Shown here: positions 5,171 through 6,574 of the stretch, in pieces
How the letters are laid out: each line of letters starts with the position of its first letter
Numbering within the stretch: the stretch's first letter is position 1
Assembly: GCA_024230695.1 (NCBI GenBank)
Contig: JAAERC010000780.1
Location: 1 to 6,574, forward strand
Source of the DNA: Candidatus Zixiibacteriota bacterium
GTDB taxonomy: Bacteria; Zixibacteria; MSB-5A5; GN15; PGXB01
DNA: 6,574 nt
Reading direction: 5' to 3'
Notes under the pieces: model-generated
What the model saw: the letters and a program-made list of their open reading frames with translations, nothing else
Databases searched by the model: none
What the model was told of the DNA's origin: nothing
Program-made: the position numbers and the translations under genes

Positions 5171-6574
5171 ATGGCTAAACTTGTGAAGAAAAAAAAGAAG
5201 AGAAAACTGGGTGGTTTCTCTGCCGGTAGTACCGGAAAAATTGAATCACCTCTTCGCCCCTATGGAGTTGAAAAGAGACCGCCATGTATTAACGGCTGTC
5301 CCAATCACAACCAAATAAGGTCGATGTTAGTGTCAATGAAAAAGTATGAGGATCGCGAAATACCAAAGGAACAGGCTTTGGAGGCGGCCTTCTATACTTT
5401 TATGGAAACAACACCCTTCCCTTCTGTATGCGGTCGAGTATGCCCTCATCCTTGTGAAACCGATTGTAATCGCAAGGAAAAAGAAGGTTCAGTAAAAATT
5501 AATAAGGTCGAACGGTTTATTGGTGACTATGGTTTAGAGAAAAAACTGGCTCCCAAAAAATTAACCGAAGAGACTAAATCGCAGAAAATCGCGGTTGTAG
5601 GATCTGGCCCTGGCGGCATGTCTTGTGCATATCATCTGGCTCGCCGTGGTTACAAAGTTACAGTTTTTGAAGCATTTCCAAAAACCGGTGGAATGCTTCG
5701 GTATGGTATTCCTTATTATCGCCTACCGGCTGATATTTTGGATGCGGAAGTAAATCGTATTCTGGATATGGGTGTGGAATTAAAATTGAATACGGCAGTT
5801 GGTAATGATATCCCGATGGATGATTTGCGCAAAGAGTTTGACGCTATCTTCATTGGTATCGGCGCTCACAAAGGTTACAAACTCAGAATCGAAGGCGAAG
5901 ACGCGGAAAACGTTTTTACCGGAACCGATTTCCTTCATAAAGTCAACGCCGGTGAAAAAGTGGATGTTGGTAACAAGGTTGTAGTTATTGGCGGTGGTGA
6001 CACTGCTATTGATGCCGCTCGTATTGCCCGCCGTTTGGGTGCCGAAGCGACAATTTTGTATCGTCGTACCAAAACCGAGATGCCTGCTATTGATGAAGAA
6101 ATTGATGGCGCACTGGCTGAGGGTGTCAGAATTGATTTTCTGGCGGCACCGATTGAGATCTATAAAGATGGCGATAAAGCAACCGGAATGAAATGCCAAA
6201 AGATGGAACTTGGCGAACCTGATTCTTCGGGTCGTCGTCGTCCGGTACCGATTGAAGGCGAAACTTATGATCTCGAATTCACAACATTGATCCCTGCTAT
6301 CAGTCAGGAACCAGAATTCAGCGGTTTTGAGAATATGATTGAAGGACGTGACTGGATAAAGGTTGATGAGAAATTCAAAACCAAAGAAGACGATCTGTTT
6401 TCCGGCGGCGATAATGTCAATCTTGGTTTGGTTATCGATGCCATTTATCATGGTCGTCGTGCAGCCGAGGCGATTGATGAAAAATTCGGCGGCGAAGAGA
6501 TGAAAGCGGAAGAAACTCCAACAATCATCAAAACAGATAAAATGAAACTTGGCTTTTATGAGGAAGCTCAGCCG
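5171..6574 (+). CDS. dsrL: DsrL-like NAD(P)H:acceptor oxidoreductase, GltD family (3' end cut by window)
   Basis: The frame stays open from ATG 5171 to the window end, giving 468 residues of a longer protein. AAGTGAG (5158-5164) lies 6 bases upstream. The N-terminal iron-sulfur domain has C39-x3-C43-P and C87-x3-C91-x3-C95-x3-C99. An FAD site follows at 144-149 (GSGPGG) with acidic E167, then GGMLRYGIP near 173-181. A nicotinamide nucleotide site lies at 274-279 (GGGDTA) with R298-R299 after the second strand, which in GltD relatives favours NADP(H). A second FAD motif, SGGD at 411-414, completes the fold. The last residues enter a linker where DsrL carries a C-terminal two-cluster ferredoxin domain, not visible here. 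Position after dsrABDN supports DsrL, which exchanges electrons between NAD(P)H and DsrAB. A generic GltD-like protein is the alternative. The first 12 residues are strongly basic (8 Lys/Arg). Confidence 0.82.
   Translation, partial: MAKLVKKKKKRKLGGFSAGSTGKIESPLRPYGVEKRPPCINGCPNHNQIRSMLVSMKKYEDREIPKEQALEAAFYTFMETTPFPSVCGRVCPHPCETDCNRKEKEGSVKINKVERFIGDYGLEKKLAPKKLTEETKSQKIAVVGSGPGGMSCAYHLARRGYKVTVFEAFPKTGGMLRYGIPYYRLPADILDAEVNRILDMGVELKLNTAVGNDIPMDDLRKEFDAIFIGIGAHKGYKLRIEGEDAENVFTGTDFLHKVNAGEKVDVGNKVVVIGGGDTAIDAARIARRLGAEATILYRRTKTEMPAIDEEIDGALAEGVRIDFLAAPIEIYKDGDKATGMKCQKMELGEPDSSGRRRPVPIEGETYDLEFTTLIPAISQEPEFSGFENMIEGRDWIKVDEKFKTKEDDLFSGGDNVNLGLVIDAIYHGRRAAEAIDEKFGGEEMKAEETPTIIKTDKMKLGFYEEAQP

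Noticed and set aside
5780..6451. 223-residue open frame on the minus strand
   Set aside because: It is fully antisense to dsrL, whose frame has clear cofactor motifs and cysteine ligands. The minus-strand product shows no domain, and its long openness follows from codon bias of dsrL.

Overview
This window is part of a dissimilatory sulfur-metabolism locus from a bacterium with AT-rich DNA. By eye the coding sequence is moderately AT-rich and the intergenic regions strongly so. All genes lie on the + strand. The left edge cuts the C-terminal part of a QmoB-like protein (ferredoxin motif followed by an MvhD-type domain), closed by a strong intrinsic terminator. A 413-base intergenic region follows, with a good sigma70-type promoter and a leader of about 119 nt. 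After it come dsrA, dsrB, dsrD, dsrN and, cut by the right edge, a GltD-like flavoprotein best called dsrL.

Functionally, QmoB belongs to the membrane complex that exchanges electrons between the menaquinone pool and APS reductase. DsrAB is the siroheme sulfite reductase that makes DsrC trisulfide from sulfite. DsrD is a small activator of DsrAB, typical of the reductive pathway. DsrN is a cobyrinate a,c-diamide synthase relative thought to amidate siroheme for DsrAB. DsrL is an NAD(P)H:acceptor oxidoreductase that passes electrons to or from DsrAB. The dsr genes are spaced by 40, 11, 11 and 119 bases with no intrinsic terminator between them, so one dsrABDNL transcript from the promoter at 843-871 is the simplest reading.

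The most notable feature is the combination. DsrD and reductive-looking DsrAB sit in one cluster with DsrL, which was first known from sulfur oxidisers and later found in a subset of reductive or disproportionating organisms and in uncultured phyla. Both standard dsrAB PCR primer sites are badly mismatched here, so amplicon surveys may miss this lineage. I cannot name the taxon from sequence alone; an uncultured sulfate/sulfite reducer outside the classical Desulfovibrio-type groups is plausible.

Other points worth a second look are an orphan Shine-Dalgarno in a leader hairpin, a Rex-like half-palindrome just upstream of the -35 box, the lack of a qmoC gene after qmoB, a hairpin without a T-tract before dsrL, and oppositely charged tails on DsrA and DsrL. 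No RNA genes, mobile elements or CRISPR arrays are visible.
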